The position numbers and the translations under genes are program-made. This document shows, piece after piece, positions 21,855 to 35,109 of a DNA stretch of 64,000 bases. Below the pieces are notes generated by a model, which worked only from the letters and a program-made list of their open reading frames with translations, was not told the DNA's origin and searched no databases. The first letter of the stretch is position 1. Each line of letters begins with the position of its first letter. The stretch spans positions 3,889,001-3,953,000 of the forward strand of contig NC_064042.1 in the NCBI RefSeq assembly GCF_932526225.1, in the 5' to 3' direction. Source of the DNA: Nematostella vectensis. Taxonomy: Eukaryota > Cnidaria > Anthozoa > Actiniaria > Edwardsiidae.

Positions 21855-22310
21855 TGGGGGGTGTAGGTGTGGCTTGGGGGGTGTAGGTGTGGCATGGGGG
21901 GATGTAGGTGTGGCTTGGGGGGTGTAGGTGTAGTTAGGGGGTTTGGAGGTGTGGCTTGGGGTGTGTGGGTGTTTCTTGGGGTGTATAGGTGTAGTCTGGG
22001 GTGTGTAGGTGTGGCTTGGGGGTATAGGTGAAGTTTGGGGTGTGAAGGTGGGGCATGGGGGTGCAGGTGTAGTTTGGGGGTGTAGGTGGGGCATGGGGTG
22101 TATAGGTGTAGTCTGGGGTGTGTAGGTGTGGCTTGGGGGTGTAGGTGTAGTTTGGGGGGTGTAGGTGGGGCATGGGGTGTGTAGGTGTTGCATGGGGTGT
22201 GTAGATGTGTGGCATGGGGGATGTAGGTGTAGTTTGGGGTGTGAAGGTTTGGCATGGGGGTGTAGATGTAGTTTGGGGTGTGGAGGTGTGGCTTGGGATG
22301 TGATTATTTT
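21855..22310. repeat. Continuation of the 20-bp minisatellite
   Basis: About 22 further copies of the gtgtaggtgtggcttgggg unit, with the same chance open frames on the minus strand. Confidence 0.9.
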
Positions 22311-22839
22311 CAGACACAAGGCAGACGTCAGTTACTTGTTACTGATAAAACGAGAAATCATTGACGGCTTTTATTATATCAAACTGATGTTAAAAATCCC
22401 ATTATGACCTATGCAACCTGTTTCCAGGCCCCCCTTTAGACTATCTCTGTGGCATCACCCATAAATACCCCTGTCGTACTCGTGGTCTCCCCCGTATAAT
22501 GGCTAAATACCCCTGTCACATGGGCTATGACATTATCCCTTAGATACACCTCTCGTATTAAAAGGCTCCCCCGTATATTGGCTAAATACCCCTGTCGTAC
22601 TCGGGGGCTAGATATCGCGCGGTAAACCTGTGATGTTCTAAAAACGCTAGGGCCTGGGCTGATTCCAAACTAGCTGCCTGTAAAACCGTAGTAAACACAT
22701 ACTCTAGCAAGTAATACGGGAAATTATGGACGTACTCAGTTCTAAGGCGACAAATATGGCATACAATGTACTGATAAGGAATTGTCCGATGGAGCTAGAA
22801 CAGTTTTCAAAACAAGATTGGATATGCCCCTGTCACTTT

Positions 22840-23090
22840 CGAGGATTCCCCCCATAGATATCCCTGTCAAAATAGGGGGCTTCCCGTCTCTTTACTATGA
22901 AGCTGCCTCATCCCATAGATATCCCTGTCAAAATCGGCGGCTTCCCCGTCTCCTTACTATGAAGCTGCCTCATCCCATAGATATCCCTGTCAAAACCGGG
23001 GACTTCCCCGTCCCTTTACTATGAAGCTTAAGCTGCCTCATCCCATAGATATCCCTGTCGCAGTCTTGGGATCCCCAGTATCGAGACTAT
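22840..23090. repeat. Tandem repeat overlapping the GPCR C-terminus and stop
   Basis: Four units of about 60 bases (ccatagatatccctgtc, cttccccgtc, ttactatgaagctgcctcat). The rightmost unit is the GPCR's last codons and stop; three copies follow downstream. Looser relatives (aaatacccctgtcgtactcg) occur at 22460-22620. Confidence 0.85.
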
Positions 23091-24012
23091 GACGCTTTAA
23101 CTGCCGTGTGAACGCCTTTCTAAAAGGCGGGTTCAGCAGTCCATATATGGCAGGATGGAGACACGTAGATACAAACACCATGTACGACGAGAGTGCTGCA
23201 AGCCAGCGGTCTGTCCTAACTCCCGCGATTTCCAGCGCCGCGATGATCACCGCTGGCAGCCAAGATGTCACGAAAACGCAAATGATCATAAAGGCGACTA
23301 TCATAGTCTGGTTCTCAGCGTCAGAAGCGCTTTGGCAAGCTGCGCGATTTTTACGGCTGCAGACTTGAATACGGTTTTGCCGCACGCGTGTGTAGATCTC
23401 GAAATAACAGTACACTATAATGTACGGAGATGGCTGTAGAGCAAGCATGAACACATAATAAGGCCAGTGGCGTGAAGACCACTCTAACGTACACATCGAC
23501 GCGTTGGCATAGAAACGAAACTCGCCCCAGTCGTACAGCGGGCCGGAACACGTGACCAGAGGTAAAATCCACGTGACTGCAATCATGGCATAAGGGACTT
23601 TTTTCAATCCAAACACGCATTGATAATGATCGTATTTGACGACTCGGACGTAGCGATTCAGGGCGATCATGAGCAGATTGTACAGTGCTGCATTGGAGAG
23701 CATGTAGAAAACAAACGCACTCGATTTGCAGAGGGTATCCCCTATAGTCCATTCACCGTAGTACAGCGACACTGTCCAAAGCGGTATTTGAAGTAACGTG
23801 ATGAGCAAATCAATGCAGGCGAGATTCTGAATGAACATGTTTGTGACTGTGTGTAAGCTGTTGGTCACGCGGATAACCCATAGCACCAGAATGTTCCCTA
23901 CCGCTGACACCACACACATCAGAACTGCCAGGCTAACTTCAAGAACAATCTGTGCCTTACCCCTCCCCAGAGGGTCCAATGATGGGCTTGAGCCGTTGGT
24001 AGGGCCTTGCAT
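23038..24012 (-). CDS. Orphan class A (rhodopsin-family) GPCR, melatonin-receptor-like motifs, intronless
   Basis: 324 residues in one exon, start ATG at 24012. It is a seven-helix plasma-membrane receptor predicted to signal through G proteins. Visible hallmarks: N-glycosylation site NGSS near the N-terminus; TM1 VGNILVLWV; TM2 NLACIDLL with the conserved Asp; the TM3 cysteine (LCKSS) and its partner in loop 2 (SMCTLEW); NRY at the end of TM3 instead of DRY; TM4 Trp (VTWILP); TM6 SWLP; TM7 HPAIY in place of NPxxY, then a short amphipathic helix. NRY occurs in melatonin receptors, but the ligand cannot be assigned. No lysine is seen in TM7, so it is not an opsin. Its stop codon lies in the first unit of a tandem array, and about 75 bases of its 5' end are duplicated just upstream (24040-24125). 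Confidence 0.92.
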   Translation of the reverse strand: MQGPTNGSSPSLDPLGRGKAQIVLEVSLAVLMCVVSAVGNILVLWVIRVTNSLHTVTNMFIQNLACIDLLITLLQIPLWTVSLYYGEWTIGDTLCKSSAFVFYMLSNAALYNLLMIALNRYVRVVKYDHYQCVFGLKKVPYAMIAVTWILPLVTCSGPLYDWGEFRFYANASMCTLEWSSRHWPYYVFMLALQPSPYIIVYCYFEIYTRVRQNRIQVCSRKNRAACQSASDAENQTMIVAFMIICVFVTSWLPAVIIAALEIAGVRTDRWLAALSSYMVFVSTCLHPAIYGLLNPPFRKAFTRQLKRHSLDTGDPKTATGISMG

Positions 24013-24039
24013 GTCAAACAAATCTAGATAAAGATGAAA

Positions 24040-24125
24040 ACGTTATAGAGCAATCTATGCATTACCCCTCCCCATAGTGTCCAAACTTTTGGGCTTGAGC
24101 TGTTTGTTTGACCTTGCATGTCAAA
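24040..24125 (-). repeat. Partial duplicate of GPCR 5' end
   Basis: Resembles 23946-24015, sharing ttacccctcccca, gggcttgagc and ccttgcatgtcaaa. It contains a second in-context ATG (CAT at 24117 region) without a continuing receptor frame. Confidence 0.65.
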
Positions 24126-24130
24126 ATAAT

Positions 24131-26785
24131 TTCAACTCTCTGTATTAGAAGTTAAAGGGGAGTAGCCTGCCTTACCTCCACTGAGATTTCGCTAAACGAA
24201 TAAATGGTACGGGTATGCTAGTTGATAAAAGTCAAGATATATTTTCAGACGCGTGACTTAGCTTGTTGGCCAAGCAATTTTTTTACAGTGCTACGCCAAT
24301 TAAGAGGATAACTTTTAACAGACACGAAATCTCCGACGAGTTAGCGTACTCCAGCGTGCAACAATGCGAACTTTCGCATTCTTTTCCTTCTTTTTAAGCT
24401 AGCGAAGCTCATATCAATCAACACGTTTCTCGCATCCTGATTGGCCCAGTTCACAAAACTGTCTGGGTGGCCACGGTAGCATCAGGTGGTTTCGCCGACA
24501 AACCAGTTTGCCGACAACAGTGGTTGTTTCGCCGACAAGCATGTTCGTTTCGCAGCCACCTTTTTATCGTCAAAATTGGAGTTGTTACGTTCTAGAGTGA
24601 GTATACTGCAGCGAAAGCTTGCCTGCTATAAACGGAGAAGTATCTAATAAAAGCTTGGGAGATACGGATTATTTTTTTGTAGGGTACTGTTTTGGAAATC
24701 CACTAAGGCACGCGTAACAGGAATAAATGCTTTCCAACGTGACAACGTGCAGTTGGAAAGCGTTTTCGTTACGGTTCTGAGTATGTGTTATCACATTACG
24801 TGATCTCTTGTTTAAATATAACAACTATTTTTTATTCTGTAAGATTACGTAACTACTTTAGCACTACATATCGTATAACGATAGAGATATGATAACTATT
24901 TCATCTCGCATGTTGGACGCTAGTACCACTGTGTAACCAAACTTCATGGTATATTAGATTAAGGCCTTTATCCTCGAGGCTATATAATCAACGCATTCGA
25001 CCGAAGAATACGTTCCCGGGCTTTTTGCCTTTAGGGTTTTTCCGGGTTTTCGTATCGGGCGTGTGATTTTGAAGTTGTATTTTCATAAGATTATTGATAT
25101 TTTTTAATTGTGTTATTACTTTGCACTTAAGTAATATGTTAGGTATTATAATTTTTAAGTTAAGAATATTTTCTGCATTGTATTTATATATCACGTTTGA
25201 TTTCTAATAAAATGTGTAGCGGTACCAGTTCGCAGGCACCTAGCACGAGTCACACACATATGGTGTTCTGTTGTTTTTTTTGCGCCTTAGCGTGCGGCTA
25301 CCGAAGGGTAGTAATGAAAGAAACTATTCTCAAACTCAAGTGACAACAAGCCGCCATGAATACAACTCGAGCCGACATGAATATAATCTCAAACCCCAAA
25401 CAACTAGTATCCAATAATAGCTTGTGAGATACAGATTATTTTTTGTAATGTACTACTTTGCGAATCCACTAAGGCGCGTGTAAAAGACAAGAAAGTATTC
25501 TCAAACTCAAGTGACAACAAGCCCGTTTGTCGGCGAGCAAACTGCAATTCATGGTAGCGCGCGTTTTATTGTAAGCCCCGTGAAACAGCGCCGAACTTCG
25601 GCCAGAGTGTGGTTTATAACTTTCTGGCTGCGATTTTGATTAATTAAGTCTCTCCATAAATAAGTTTAATTATGTTATTTCTTAGGTAGCTGGTATTTAG
25701 GTTCTAATGTAAAACTTTTCGCAAGGCAGACTTTTAGTGCTGAGTTTTTCATGCATATCTGAATAGTTTTGGGTTTCCGAGTAAACCCTTACCAAACGTG
25801 GATAATAAATAAGGAAAGGTTTAAAAGCCGAATGTACTTCTTCGCTTCTAAATGAGAGATTTGTATATCTTTAAAGAAATTGCAGTTCAGATGAACGGGA
25901 CTACCTGTGCAGAAAATGTAAAATTGACTTAAAATTTGATGACCACCACGAAGAGGATTTCTATTACTTATCTAGAATTGTCATAACTTTTTTCTTACAA
26001 AAATGTCTGTCATTAATATAACGTCATCAGTCATTAAACAAATCTGAAATGGATCGGAAATATTATTATGTTTCTCCTTTTTTTTTGCACTAGCGTGTGG
26101 CAGAAATAAGCCACATGTCTTGAGCTCATATAACGTTATTAAACTCGAGCTGAAAAAAATAATTGTTTAGTGTGTGCCCTTATTTTGTATTTGTTATTTC
26201 TCACCAGGGTAGGATTTAAGTGGAAATGAAATTTATTACATAATCATCCAACACCTTACTACATCACCCCACTGCAAAACTTCAAGGAGCGAGATAGAAG
26301 GCTTAGCAAGGGTTGGCGCTACAAGGGCTACGAGCCCCCCCCCCCCCCCCCCCACCACCACCACCGAAACACATTGAGATGGCATGTCTTTTGAATATGT
26401 TCTGATGCCGAAAAGATCCATTTTAAAAGTTGTTGGGAAAAAATATCTGTTCCTTTTTCAGGAGGAACCATTCCTTTTTTTCCCAGCCAGCAGTGGTAAG
26501 GAATTTTAGCACATAAAAATTACCCGTATAACCGGTGGGGACGATGTTTTTTCAAAGCAACAACTCCAGTACCCCCAAATATATTCCCACCACAACTAGT
26601 TCGACTCTGCAAATTTGCCAGCAGAACCATTCGGTACGATTTTTTCTCAGCAACCGAGGAGTCTAACAACCTCCCAGCCAGCAAAAAGAAAGGGCTGCGG
26701 AACAGCTATTTTGCGGAACAGATCCGTTTGGTTGCCTTGGGGCTCTTAGGCAAAATCACCAAAATTCAAACAATAAAAAAAATCC
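24131..26785. other. Intergenic, no gene recognised
   Basis: Only short random open frames. Holds a run of gtttcgccgacaa repeats (24488-24560), a duplicated segment (24650-24720 versus 25420-25490, shared gagatacggattattttt-like sequence) and a poly-C tract at 26335-26353. Confidence 0.5.
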
Positions 26786-26789
26786 AGTT

Positions 26790-27482
26790 TTCCCACTTGT
26801 GTGGCGCTCGTGTTTGAGCGATTCCCACTTGTGTTGCGCTCGTGTTTGAGCGATTCCCACTTGTGTTGCGCTCGTGTTTGAGCGATTCCCACTTGTGTTG
26901 CGCTCGTGTTTGAGCTATTTTCACTTGTGTTGCGCTCGTGTTTGAGCGATTCCCACTTGTGTTGCGCTCGTGTTTGAGCTATTCCCACTTGTGTTGCGCT
27001 CGTGTTTGAGCGATTCCCACCTGTGTTGCGCTCGTGTTTGAGCGATTCCCACTTGTGTTGCGCTCGTGTTTGAGCGATTCCCACTTGTGTTGCTCTCGTG
27101 TTTGAGCGATTCACACTTGTGTCGCGCTCGTGTTTGACCTATTCCCACTTGTGTTGCGCTCGTGTTTGAGCGATTCCCCCTTGTGTTGCGCTCGTGTTTG
27201 AGTGATTCCCACTTGTGTTGCGCTCGTGTTTGAGCGATTCCCACTTGTGTTGCGCTCGTGTTTGAGCTATTCCCACTTGTGTTGCGCTCGTGGTTGAGCG
27301 ATTCCCAAATGTGTTGCGCTCGTGTTTGAGCGATTCACACTTGTGTTGCGCTCGTGTTTGAGCGATTCCCACTTGTGTTGCGCTCGTGTTTGACCTATTC
27401 CCACTTGTGTTGCGCTCGTGTTTAAGCGATTCCCACCTGTGTTGCGCTCGTGTTTGAGCGATTCCCACTTGTGTTGCGCATG
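26790..27482. repeat. 32-bp minisatellite, about 21 copies
   Basis: A highly regular array of gtgttgcgctcgtgtttgag plus cgattcccactt, period 32 bases. Since 32 is not a multiple of three, all frames of one strand cycle through the same peptide pattern, which explains the open frames on the minus strand. Confidence 0.95.
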
Positions 27483-27484
27483 TG

Positions 27485-28970
27485 CTTGCGCATTACAAAT
27501 GGGAATCAACACTAGTGCAAAATATACCCATTTCAGGGTATATTTCACGTCTGGCTCTTCGAAAGTCTCATTTGTTTTCGTCGCCGTTGTTCCCTATTTT
27601 TGCATATACCGTTTTATTGTACGCGGGGACATAGAAAGAAATGCCGCAGTGTCTTCGATAGATACTCCAAGAAACTGTACCTAATAACTCACCAGCGAAG
27701 GTCTTCACTATATATAAAACTGTAGCTTATTTACGCCCTGAAATCTCTAAAACAACATACAATATTACCCATACCATCTCGCGGTACGGGCACGTACGGC
27801 AAAGCGCTCTTAGACAACGTTTATTAAAAAAGCTGTAAAAGTAGTTTCAACCCCCAGCAATTAGAGAAATCTGCCCAAGATACGTGACAATGAAATCCCT
27901 CTCCAAAGTGATGTGAGGAAGGAAAGAGTTTGTTTTAATTTAATTTTTGCCAAAGGGAATAACGGAAATATTTCTTTTAGTGGATTGAATAATATAACAA
28001 CTTCATACATCTGATATCGTGATCGTATCTAATGTGTTTATTTAGGGAGTAGGGGTGGGTAAGGCCAGTCTGTGCATGCATTGAAATCATTTTCTGGAAC
28101 ACAAAGTTAAAAAAAATGTAACTATATCAAATTCACCAAAGGCAGTAAGTTTAAAGTAAACGAAGTAAAATGGAACTCCATTAACTCGAACCCTCGAGGG
28201 AAACAAAAAGTTCAATGATCTAGTGGAAACCTAATTTATGCGAGTTCAAGCTATAGGGCTCTTTACTGTAGACGAATAAGTTTTACCTTGAAGTCTGCAG
28301 GTAATTTGCCAAGATGCTACGATCCGCCGGTCTAACTAAGAATATCTTTCTTTGACTCTCAAATGTGTTCTACAGCGATTAGCTAGTGATAAGTATAATT
28401 TCCCGCATTATTAAGTGCGTAGCCGTTTTTTTACCGCAGTGTGTTGTGGTAATTAGGCGGTTGAATTATTTTCTGTGAAGCCGCAATGTCGGAATCCACG
28501 CTGCAGGCAGCCCTATACCGGTGTCTTTGTTGGGGTTTTCATCGGAATTAAATTTAGTCTCTGTCAGCCCGCATTTTTTTTCGTATTCGTCTTCCATAGT
28601 ATTTCATGACTCCAGTAATCTAAATATATGTTATAAACCACTATGTTCTTAATACAATCTTTTGTGATTGCCTGGGATATTCTTATGAAGCTGGTGCGCG
28701 TATCGGCGAAGATCGTTATAGAAGTGGGTTCTGCCCGTGTGCGCGATGTCATGCTGAGTGCATGGTCACATCTCTATCTACAGGTTTCCCTGGTGTGACG
28801 CACGAATTGCGTCAGCTACTCTGAAGTTTGCAAAAACCGCTGATTCATCAGCGATGAATTCGATTTGTGACTGTTTCACAGCGATTTTTTAAGTTCGCTG
28901 TTTATCACAATTACCATAAGCTATTTCCACGGGCTTCCCACAAGATTATGTTTGCGCCCGTTTGGGTAAC
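27485..28970. other. Intergenic, no gene recognised
   Basis: No convincing exon, RNA gene or element. Bases 28150-28270 (taactcgaaccctcgaggg, agttcaagctatagggct) resemble transposon-terminal sequence, without a partner in the window. Confidence 0.4.
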
Positions 28971-29104
28971 TACGCAGCTCTTGCAAGCTGCAATTTGATT
29001 GGGCAAATGAACAATATCCGCACCTCGACACAAAGAACGAGAAGAATAGAGACAAAAGAACTCCTTTGTAGAACAAAGATAATAGGAGACAAAGCAGCTG
29101 CGTA
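28971..29104. mobile_element. 134-bp tacgcagct MITE, copy 2 (inverted)
   Basis: Inverted relative to 21329-21462, same length and nearly the same sequence. Confidence 0.85.
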
Positions 29105-29429
29105 CTTACTCGCCCGTTTTGATGTCATGGCGAATGCCTAAAGAAGTCACAAGAAGGGACAACAAGTTTTTCCCGCATGCCGTGTACATGAAATTTCACC
29201 CGTATGCTGCGTATATGCACGTTTTACGTCCGTATTATGTGTTATGTATGTTTTATCCGTATGCAATATATATTTACGTTTTATCCGTATGCTATGAGTA
29301 TATGTAAAAACTAGGTCCGGTTAACGAGGGACTTGTGAAAACAAGGACAAATCAAACACATTACCCTCAAAGTACGCAGGTCGCTAGCGCTAGTCTATAA
29401 AATCCGCAAACAGTTTTATGTAAAAGTTA

Positions 29430-29655
29430 AATTCCCGTCCTGTGTCCTGTCCGATCCAAGATCAACCAAGTGATCCCTACCATAATAGGCAGGTACAATC
29501 CAGTATTCTTGTGCATAGTTATTCTTTTTTCCCTAGATCTTTTAGGATATGGAACCTGCTACCCTCTGAGGAAGTGGGCTCTCCACCTCTAGATTCTTTC
29601 AAATCAAGCGCCTTGCCAGGAATTCCATCTTTTAGAACCCTGGCCTTCTAGGACC
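29430..29655 (+). pseudogene. 3' end of a non-LTR (LINE) reverse transcriptase ORF
   Basis: The frame contains HSYSFFPRSFRIWNLLP followed by LDSFKSSAL, the typical C-terminus of LINE ORF2 proteins (aromatic-rich FFPR..R.WN.LP, then SLDSFK). The upstream part is missing, as expected for 5'-truncated insertions. Confidence 0.65.
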
Positions 29656-31086
29656 TTTTAGACCTGTCGCCACCACCTAGGCTTTAGCGCCAAGCTAGAA
29701 TAGGTTTAATAAATATTTAAAGTAAACATTTACGAAATCTTTAAGGTTTAACGCTTACCTGAAATAAAAGTTATTTCTCTTGACGTTTTCGGAGTTTAAG
29801 CCACGTCGGAGCAAAGGGTTTTACTGGTTGACTAAAGGAGATTTTTCACACTTTTTAATCAAACAGCAAATTGCTTCCACGCTACCACGCAACAGACATG
29901 GCTGCTAGCTACAATTTACATATCAATTTAGCCGATCGACATAGAGAGAGGTTAATATTTCAACCTCGCGTTGAAGGGAACACATGCAGTTTTGGTGTAT
30001 TTGGGACGTATTTTTTTTTTTAGTTTTTTTTTCTTTTGTTATGCGGAATTTTTTGTTTTGAAAGCATACGTTTGCTTTGACTCCGGAACGAATGTTTAAT
30101 AATAGTTGTCATTGCGTTTAATTATTCCCGCTTGTGTTCTTTGCTTGAGGCCACCCAACAGATTAATACAACAGCGTTAAAACTTCAAAATAAAGAAAAA
30201 TTATCCCATTATTCATACGAAAAACCATATGATTAGATATATAATTAGGCAGTTATTGATAACGTTATATTTCTCTTTTTACTCCGTTCATCTTTGGAGA
30301 GACATAATAAAATGGACCCAGTAATTGGTTTATCCGATTTTCTTTAATAGAAAATCGAATAAACCGTATAAAGAGTTTGAAATTCCCAAAACAAGTTTTG
30401 GAATCATGGTATTGGGTGAGAAGATTTTATAAAGGAAGCATTATTAAAAGACGATTGAGATTGCAATATATAAGATATGTAACAAAGCCCTCCCAAATAC
30501 TGAATGACACGCTGTCATTCAGTATTTTAACGGGAATTGAAAAAAAAAATTATCTGTGAAGAACACACTATAGTGAAATATACCAAAAAGTTACCCGTAT
30601 TTTCCCTGCCTGTTTGGCTTAAGATATAACAGAGGATTATATCGTTTTGTATACAGTCTGAACAATATTGGACTGTCCGACCAATCATCTTTGATAACAT
30701 CATAGTAAAAAAAGCTTGTTATGAATGATAATCATTTATTCGTCAAATATAGCTATATGAATTACTGCGAAGCTCGGGCCGACAATTTCCAGCAGCTAAA
30801 ATCCCATTCTGGCTTCCGTCATTCAAAATCCTCCAATCACGCCACTCCACCGCAAGGAGCCGACCAATCCAAAACACAATTCCCTTATTTTGATGACAGA
30901 AAGTGATTTAGGAGTTCGCAGAATTTTAAAATAGCAGTAAACTATGAGAAACTATTAGAAAACATGATGAATGTCTAACACCACTAATTTATCAAAAATG
31001 TTTTTTTTTATCTGTTTTAACATTCATTGCAGTGCTATACTAGGTTCCCAAAGGACCCCCTGCTGTAGTTAATGAACACATTTGTA

Positions 31087-31119
31087 ATACCAAGAGAGCA
31101 TAAAATATGCTCTCTTGGT
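31087..31119. other. Perfect short hairpin
   Basis: Arms TACCAAGAGAGCATA and its complement, 15 bases each, with a 3-base AAA spacer. Confidence 0.6.
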
Positions 31120-34100
31120 AATACTAGAAAACTACATTGCATAACAAACTTTAAAATTTTCTTATAACACATATAACCAAAATGGGTGTATGAACATGTA
31201 TAACTTGGGCACTAGAATTTTATCTGTGTTTAATTGGAATTGGAATTGGAAAGGTGCAAGTTGTTTTGTTTCAATCAATCAAAAATGAACCGCAAGTATA
31301 GAATTTTCATTTAAAAACTAGTTGATTTTTCTATAATTGGCTTTAATCTTGAATTAAGTAACGCGACAAGCTTAAATATCATTTACACCTGCTTTTTTCG
31401 TCAAAAAGCAAAAATAAAAACCTTCTCCTGTTCTAATAATTCAGGGCGTTGATTCAGGCAGGTAAAAAAAAACAAAGGTAGGAAGATTATATTTGAATAA
31501 GCAAATATTTCATCCGGTTTTAATGATGATATTTAGATTTACTCGTAAATCTTGAGTTATTTTTTGCTTATGGTCTTATTGTGTCATCTTTTCAAACAAC
31601 AAACAAATCCCTTGGATTCTATTTAAACAGAGGTAGAATTTCGGCAAAAGCAAATAATGAACAATTTCGAATCTTTAATGTCACTAAAGTACACGAGATT
31701 GGTCATTAATTCAAATGGGGGAGAAAGCCATTTTTATGGAATATAAAATCTATGGTTGATAACCAATTGCTTTCAAGATCCTTCTTGGGAGGGTAAATAT
31801 TTCTTAAAAGCAATTTCAACCTTACTCCTAAAAGCGGCGAAGTTGCATATTACATCGTCCTATTTTACCCAGCCAAGGTGTTGTTGCCATCATTTTGTCA
31901 ATAGCAGAACGAAACGCAAACAAAATAAACGCAGAGTGAAATTTGCGGACATAAACCTGTAAAATATCAACGGCTACGGACCGGAAAACTCTTAGTAGAA
32001 ATCTCATCGATTATTGTTATGTTCAGTTTTTTCTCCTTTGCCTTTTATATCGAGATTGTAGGTTGTGTGAAGTCATGAATTTTTCCTAATTCTTTTTTAT
32101 GAGCCAAAATGTTGAAAGTAAAAGATAGGAGATTTAAAAGTTAAGGTTTTCTCCACTGACAGTGTAATACAATGTAGATTACAAAGTGTTTTAATCGGTT
32201 GAGGTTTTCGTCATACATACCTGTTTTCGTAGATCTTCCTTTATTCAAAGTACGCTCTGTTTGTAAGCAGCTAGGAAAAGGTAAAAAGACTGCTTTCCTT
32301 TCGCGTGCAGCGCGCGATTATCATGGAGAGTGATCTCTCTGACACATGCATCCCCCGATGACGACTTCCACTCGCAATACCTCCTCCTTCGAACGGCAGT
32401 GTGTAATGAGGCTCGTACGAGGGCGTGGCGATCACTCATATCAACACCTGTCACGTTTACAGAGAGGTGCTTTAATACCTCATTAAAATGAGATCCACAC
32501 GTGCTAAGCAGATACGCGCACAGCCTCGGCAAGTGTTATATAGAAACATATAGTCCTTAATATAATAAATAATAACAACGCTAGCAAAAAGTATGTAGTG
32601 TAAACTATAATACGTCTTCAGGAAATACTAAGAGTTCATTCAAAAATAATAAAAAAGCGAACGAGGCAAAATCTCAAGAATCTTCTTCTCAGATATCAAA
32701 TAATCGGTTCCGAAGACGATAATCAAGCTATCAACCTAGATGTTTATCAGACGAGGCCGCATTTTAATGGGTTTATTTCCCGGGCAACTTTTTTTTTTTT
32801 TTGTGCAACAGAGTTTGACAGTCATACGGACTGGATGAACTCTTTACGTTTGCTGCTCTTGAATGCAGCCTCGGCTATCACTTTTGCCAGAGACCTCAAT
32901 AGCCAAACTAAATCTTATACGTAAAGCTGCTTTCGTGGAAAAGTTTGTCAATTTGTCAGGGACTGATATAAGAAAAAAACACTATGCGTAAAGCTGTACT
33001 CGCATGGAAATATGATCATATTTGTCAACTAATAGTCTGCATAAGTGGGTGATTGAACGAAACAGTTTTTTTAATCGAGACAAAGAATATAACATTTCAG
33101 TCAAGAAATTAAATTTGCGATTCAGGTTGAAAGACGTGTTTTTTTTCTAGAAGTTAAAAATTCTCCGAATAGAAACATCTCCATCGTCGAAGGATGTTTT
33201 TTTTATCAATTGCTTTTTTGCTATTGGCATTTTGGATGATTCTAAATGGATGTTGATATTTGTTAACAATGCTATATCTTTAACATGATAAAACAATTTT
33301 GTTGTTAGCAATATTGTTCAAGTAATTTCCGCCGGCAAGTTTTGTATGCTCTCTAATGGCGATATGATCAACCCAAAGATACTTACCCATATTCAAACGC
33401 GGTTTATGCTACTTCAGATAACGCAAATTGCCGGAATTAAATCAAGGGGTAATTACCGATTTCTTATTTCTATTATTCGCTTATCTTGTCCTCTGTGCTC
33501 TGATAAAAATAAAGACTATACAGTTAAACCTTGGGATTTTCTATTACTGATATGCAAAAGTACACAATTAATTTTTAAATGCCCAAAAGTATTTTTTGTA
33601 TACAAAGAAACCTTTCATGTCTACAATTATCTATCCCCTGCTTGTTGTATTTATTTTGCTTCGTTTAAATAGGCAATAAAGGCCAAGTTTGAACATCTAT
33701 CAAACTGGAGTAACCGTAGACTCAAATTGCAAAGGAAACATGGGCTGATTAACAACCTTCAAGCCTAAATCGCCCAAAAGGCCAAACGAAGTTTTAATTT
33801 CGATTTGCAAAGAGGCTGGTTTTCCATACGATCGCACTTGATCGCACGCACCCCTAATTTGGCCGCACGATCGCAAAGACGTTTTCATTTGATCTCACAA
33901 AATCGCAGGGAGACTTTCCTTATGCAATCACATGGAAACCAATATACATGCGCTCTTAACATCTAAAATGTACAGCAAAACACTTCAACTTATTATTCGC
34001 CATATGCGATCTTGAGAAGACATTTCCGACAAAACCTGACAGGATAAGGGAAATGGCTGAAATATCCTCTCTTCCACAATTTCCTAAGCCGGTAACGGGT

Positions 34101-35109
34101 TGAAGACTTCCTTATTAGAACTGAAATTTACGCGTGACCGGCAGACAGATATTTTATTTAGACTAAGGATAATATCAGCTCAGTGTTACGTTTTTGCCAT
34201 TACTGCAATACTAATAATAGTACAATTTTTATTATTCGCTAATTGACGAAGCCCGGAAAATAGGTATCTAGTTGGCTAAACGACTAAGCTTATAATTCAC
34301 CCTATATTTTCTTATCTCCACGATTAAGTATGCTTTTTACTTTAAGGGCATAGTATTTATGACCAGTTTAAGAGATTTTTTTAGGCGTTACCCAGAAAAT
34401 CAAGAACATTTTTTTTTATTAACAGACAGAGGTGGGAGTCATCGATTCTTTAATCACCTTTTCTTTTAATCAACGCTTTTTGTACTATTTGATAAAGTCT
34501 CTTGCTAATACGTATCGTAATCACCGTAGTTTTGTTTTGCCAAAGGAAAGCTAATACTTACACATTAAAAATGGCGACATTTCTACGAAAAATACACCGA
34601 GATGATACCAGACTATTAATTTCTTATATATCGTGTGTTCATGTTTTGAAAAGCCTTTAGTTTAACACCTACCTGGACTTAGGGAGATTCGCAGCTTGCG
34701 CGAAGTATAATCTTTTTCTCCCGATGTTTTCTTTAGAAAAAAACTGTCGCTCATTGAGAATGGTGCTAAGGGACTGTGAGCTCACCGCGAATTCCGCTCT
34801 CTTCAGATATTGTGGAAAGATTCTCTGGCTGTTCTTGCCACGAATTTCGCCCTTCTGTTTAAAATTAAGACTCGCGACTTATCTGTCTGTGTGCTGAAGA
34901 ACCACACGTACCCAGTCAATTAATAAACACCTATCGCTCTACTTGTCAGTCTATTTCCAGTCGGTGTACAAATACAATAAAGCTGAAATATTAAAAAAAT
35001 ACATTATCGTTATCAAATATTCATGATGAGTGCAGGAAATTAGTAGACCCATTACAACTATCACTCTTTGTAATCGAAAAACCATTAGCGGATTCTATAT
35101 TGGCGCATG

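Noticed and set aside
23038-24012. Opsin identity for the GPCR
   Set aside because: TM7 lacks the retinal-binding lysine and the NPxxY is HPAIY; only a generic class A orphan call is justified.
26790-27482. CRISPR-like regular array
   Set aside because: Repeats are contiguous without unique spacers, and the sequence is eukaryotic with spliced genes.
26746-27548. Minus-strand frames with NTSATQVGIAQTRAQHKW-type repeats
   Set aside because: The 32-bp array cycles all three frames through the same peptide, a signature of non-coding repeat.
32245-32532. Minus-strand open segment of 95 codons followed by a GTATGT donor
   Set aside because: A stop precedes the donor, no family is recognised, and no partner exon was found; it might be a UTR exon but cannot be supported.
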